A stretch of 12,678 bases of DNA from an uncultured Gemmatimonadota bacterium. Lineage in GTDB: Bacteria; Gemmatimonadota; Gemmatimonadetes; Gemmatimonadales; Gemmatimonadaceae. The stretch is from the NCBI GenBank assembly GCA_946480295.1, contig CAMLIT010000127.1:1-12678 (forward strand). Direction: 5' to 3'. Under the pieces are notes generated by a model that did no database searches, was not told where the DNA came from, and saw only the letters and a program-made list of their open reading frames with translations. The first letter of the stretch is position 1. The number at the start of each line of letters is the position of its first letter. Position numbers and translations under genes: made by a program. Of this stretch, positions 10,960 to 12,678 are shown in pieces.

Positions 10960-11997
10960 ATGCACGGAGTGTTCACTCGCATGCTGCTGCATCAGTTGCT
11001 CGAGGAGGTGGGCGGCGATCGCGCCGAGGCCGCCCGGCGCGCTGGCGTGGGCCGGAGCACGATGTACCGCTGGATTGAGGCCGGGCTCCTGGATCAGCCC
11101 CTCGACGCCATTCAGGCGCGCTACGGCCCACGCGCCCCGAAGCCCGGGAAGCTGGAGCGCTTCAAGGCGCTGATCGAGACCCGGCTCGCCGAGTACCCGC
11201 GCCTGAGCGCCACGCGGCTGTTCGCCGAGTGTCAGGCCGGGGGCTACACCGGCGGGATCACGCAGCTGCGCGCCTTCGTCCGCCACCTGCGCCCCGCGCC
11301 CGAGCCGGTGGTGCGCTACGAGACGGAGCCGGGGCACCAGGCGCAGGTCGATTTCGCGCACTGCCGGCTGCCTTGGGGCGTGCGCTACGCGCTCGTGGTG
11401 GTGCTCGGGCACTCGCGGCTCCTCTGGGTCCAGTTCTACCCGCGCCAGGATCTCCGGACGCTGCTGCACGGGCTGGAGGCCTGCTTCACGAGCTGGGGCG
11501 GCGTCCCGCGCGAGCTCCTCTTCGACCAGATGCGCGCGGTGCTCACGCGAGACGACCGGCTCACCGGGGGCGGCCTGGTGCACAATCTCGAGCTCTCGCG
11601 CTTCGCCCGGCACCACGGCTTTCGCGTGCGCGTCTGCCGGCCGTATCGCGCGAAGACCAAGGGCAAGGTCGAGCGCCCGATCCGGTATCTGCGCGAGAGC
11701 TTTCTCTACGGCCGCACGTTCCTGAGCGATGCGGATCTCAATGCGCAGGTCCTCGACTGGCTCCGGAACGTCGCCAATGCGCGCGTGCACGCGACCACGA
11801 AGTGGATCCCGGCTGCGCGCTTCGCCGAGAGCGAGCAGGCGCTGCTCCAGGCGCTGCCGGTGCGGCCCTATCGTTCCCTCGTGCTGCCGTCTCCCGCACC
11901 GGCCACGCCCACGAGCCAAACGAGTCTGCCGAGCGTGGCCGTAGAGCGCCGTGGACTCGAGGCGTACGCCGCGCTCGTCGCGGGAGGTGACGCATGA
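10960..11997 (+). CDS. istA: IS21-family transposase IstA
   Basis: This 345-residue transposase has an N-terminal helix-turn-helix (about 17-42, 'DRAEAARRAGVGRSTMYRWI'). The retroviral-integrase-type catalytic core has the DDE acids D131 ('QAQVDFAH'), D189 ('LLFDQMRA') and E238 ('KTKGKVERPIRYLR'). It cuts and joins the element ends during transposition. It is somewhat short for IstA, which often exceeds 390 residues, but all catalytic acids are present. The start is uncertain: ATG 10960 is used here, a GTG at 10903 would add 19 residues, and ATG 10981 would remove 7. Its stop overlaps istB as ATGA, the usual IS21 arrangement that couples translation of the two proteins. Confidence 0.95.
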   Translation: MHGVFTRMLLHQLLEEVGGDRAEAARRAGVGRSTMYRWIEAGLLDQPLDAIQARYGPRAPKPGKLERFKALIETRLAEYPRLSATRLFAECQAGGYTGGITQLRAFVRHLRPAPEPVVRYETEPGHQAQVDFAHCRLPWGVRYALVVVLGHSRLLWVQFYPRQDLRTLLHGLEACFTSWGGVPRELLFDQMRAVLTRDDRLTGGGLVHNLELSRFARHHGFRVRVCRPYRAKTKGKVERPIRYLRESFLYGRTFLSDADLNAQVLDWLRNVANARVHATTKWIPAARFAESEQALLQALPVRPYRSLVLPSPAPATPTSQTSLPSVAVERRGLEAYAALVAGGDA

Positions 11998-12678
11998 GCC
12001 ACCCATCGAAGGCGCCGGCGAGCGAGTCCCTGCGCGAGCGGCTCCGCGCGCAGCTCGCCGATCTCAAGATGCCCGGCGCGCTGGAAGCGCTCGACGACAT
12101 CCTGCGCCGCTGCGACTCGGGCCAGGTCACGGCGGGCGAGGCGCTGGAGCAGCTCCTGGGCGCGCACATCCAGCTCCGCAACGCGCGTCGGCTGCAGACC
12201 GCGATGCGCTCGGCCCGACTCCCGGCGGTGAAGACGCTCGCCGACTTCGACTTCAGCTTCCAGCCGTCGGTGAAGCGCGAGCAGCTCGAGAGCCTGCACA
12301 CGCTGGGCTTCATCGAGCGCCGGGAGAACGTGGTGCTCCTCGGGCCACCGGGCGTGGGGAAGACCCATCTCGCCCTCAGTCTCGCCGTGGCCGCCGCGGA
12401 GCACGGCCGGCGCGTCTACTTCACCACGCTCGCTGATCTGCTCCACTCGCTCGAGGAGGCGCAGGCCGCCGGGCGTCTCCCGCACCGGCTCCGCACGCTC
12501 GTCTTCCCGAGCCTCATGATCATCGACGAGATCGGGTATCTGCCGATCACGCGGACCGGGGCGATGCTCTTCTTCCAGCTCATGACGCGGCGCTACGAGC
12601 AGGCCTCGACGATCCTCACGAGCAACAAGGGCTTCGAGGAGTGGGGCGAGATCTTCGGCGACGAGGTGATGGCGGCGG
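11994..12678 (+). CDS. istB: IS21-family ATPase helper IstB (3' end cut by window edge)
   Basis: The window holds 228 codons with no stop, and the family is about 250 residues, so only a short C-terminal piece is missing. It is an AAA+ ATPase of the DnaC/IstB type, with Walker A 'GPPGVGKTHL' (117-126), Walker B 'LMIIDEIGYLP' (174-184) and the sensor region 'ILTSNKGFEEWGEIFGD' (207-223). IstB acts with IstA to choose and deform the target DNA. The start at 11994 overlaps the istA stop and has GGAGG (11983-11987) 6 bases upstream. No damage is visible, so the element may be active. Confidence 0.95.
   Translation, partial: MSHPSKAPASESLRERLRAQLADLKMPGALEALDDILRRCDSGQVTAGEALEQLLGAHIQLRNARRLQTAMRSARLPAVKTLADFDFSFQPSVKREQLESLHTLGFIERRENVVLLGPPGVGKTHLALSLAVAAAEHGRRVYFTTLADLLHSLEEAQAAGRLPHRLRTLVFPSLMIIDEIGYLPITRTGAMLFFQLMTRRYEQASTILTSNKGFEEWGEIFGDEVMAA

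Larger units (their letters stand above)
10836..12678 (+). mobile_element. IS21-family insertion sequence, right end outside the window
   Basis: The element starts near 10836 with TGTTAG, consistent with the TG ends of IS21-type elements. Tandem terminal repeats follow, then the overlapping istA-istB gene pair. The left boundary is set by the loss of radical SAM homology, with an uncertainty of a few bases. The right terminal repeats and the target-site duplication are not in the window, so the exact end and duplication length cannot be given. The visible part is 1843 bases; these elements are usually about 2-2.5 kb. Confidence 0.85.

Overview
The window is very GC-rich, with dense short-spaced genes, and reads like a chromosomal segment of a Gram-negative-type bacterium. 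A lineage near Gemmatimonadota is my best guess. That rests on base composition, on an ECF sigma/anti-sigma pair placed directly in front of several secreted DUF4097 proteins, and on AT-rich -10-like boxes close to start codons. It is an inference, because there is no rRNA or other marker gene here.

Layout from left to right. (1) A small minus-strand gene (70-477, weakly RraB-like) is divergent from a HAD-superfamily phosphatase (684-1373), which ends in a perfect GC hairpin. (2) The centre is one plus-strand operon, 1488-6422. It encodes an ECF sigma factor, a membrane anti-sigma factor with a zinc-type Cys/His motif, and four tandem exported DUF4097 beta-repeat proteins, the last of them a predicted lipoprotein. 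Sigma and anti-sigma overlap as ATGA, anti-sigma and the first DUF4097 gene overlap by one base, and the operon ends in a long GC hairpin. (3) A promoter-like TATAAT precedes a Bax-inhibitor-1/YetJ-type membrane protein (6526-7206). A PIG-L/LmbE-type deacetylase (7228-7965) and a small exported protein with an HEAGH zinc-protease motif (8010-8630) follow. (4) A large minus-strand GT-C type membrane glycosyltransferase (8650 to about 10245) is divergent from a SplB-like radical SAM gene (10330). (5) That radical SAM gene is cut by the left end of an IS21-family element at about 10836. The element carries istA (10960-11997) and istB (11994 to the window edge); its right end and the rest of the radical SAM gene lie outside the window.

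How the genes fit together. The sigma/anti-sigma/DUF4097 block looks like one envelope-response unit. A membrane anti-sigma would hold the sigma factor, and the released sigma would probably drive its own operon, whose main output is four exported beta-solenoid-like proteins. Three of these share a conserved cysteine-pair loop. The signal sensed and the function of the DUF4097 proteins cannot be read from the sequence. This unit, together with the HEAGH protein, is the most interesting part of the window. The remaining genes are ordinary envelope or housekeeping functions plus one recent-looking transposon insertion.
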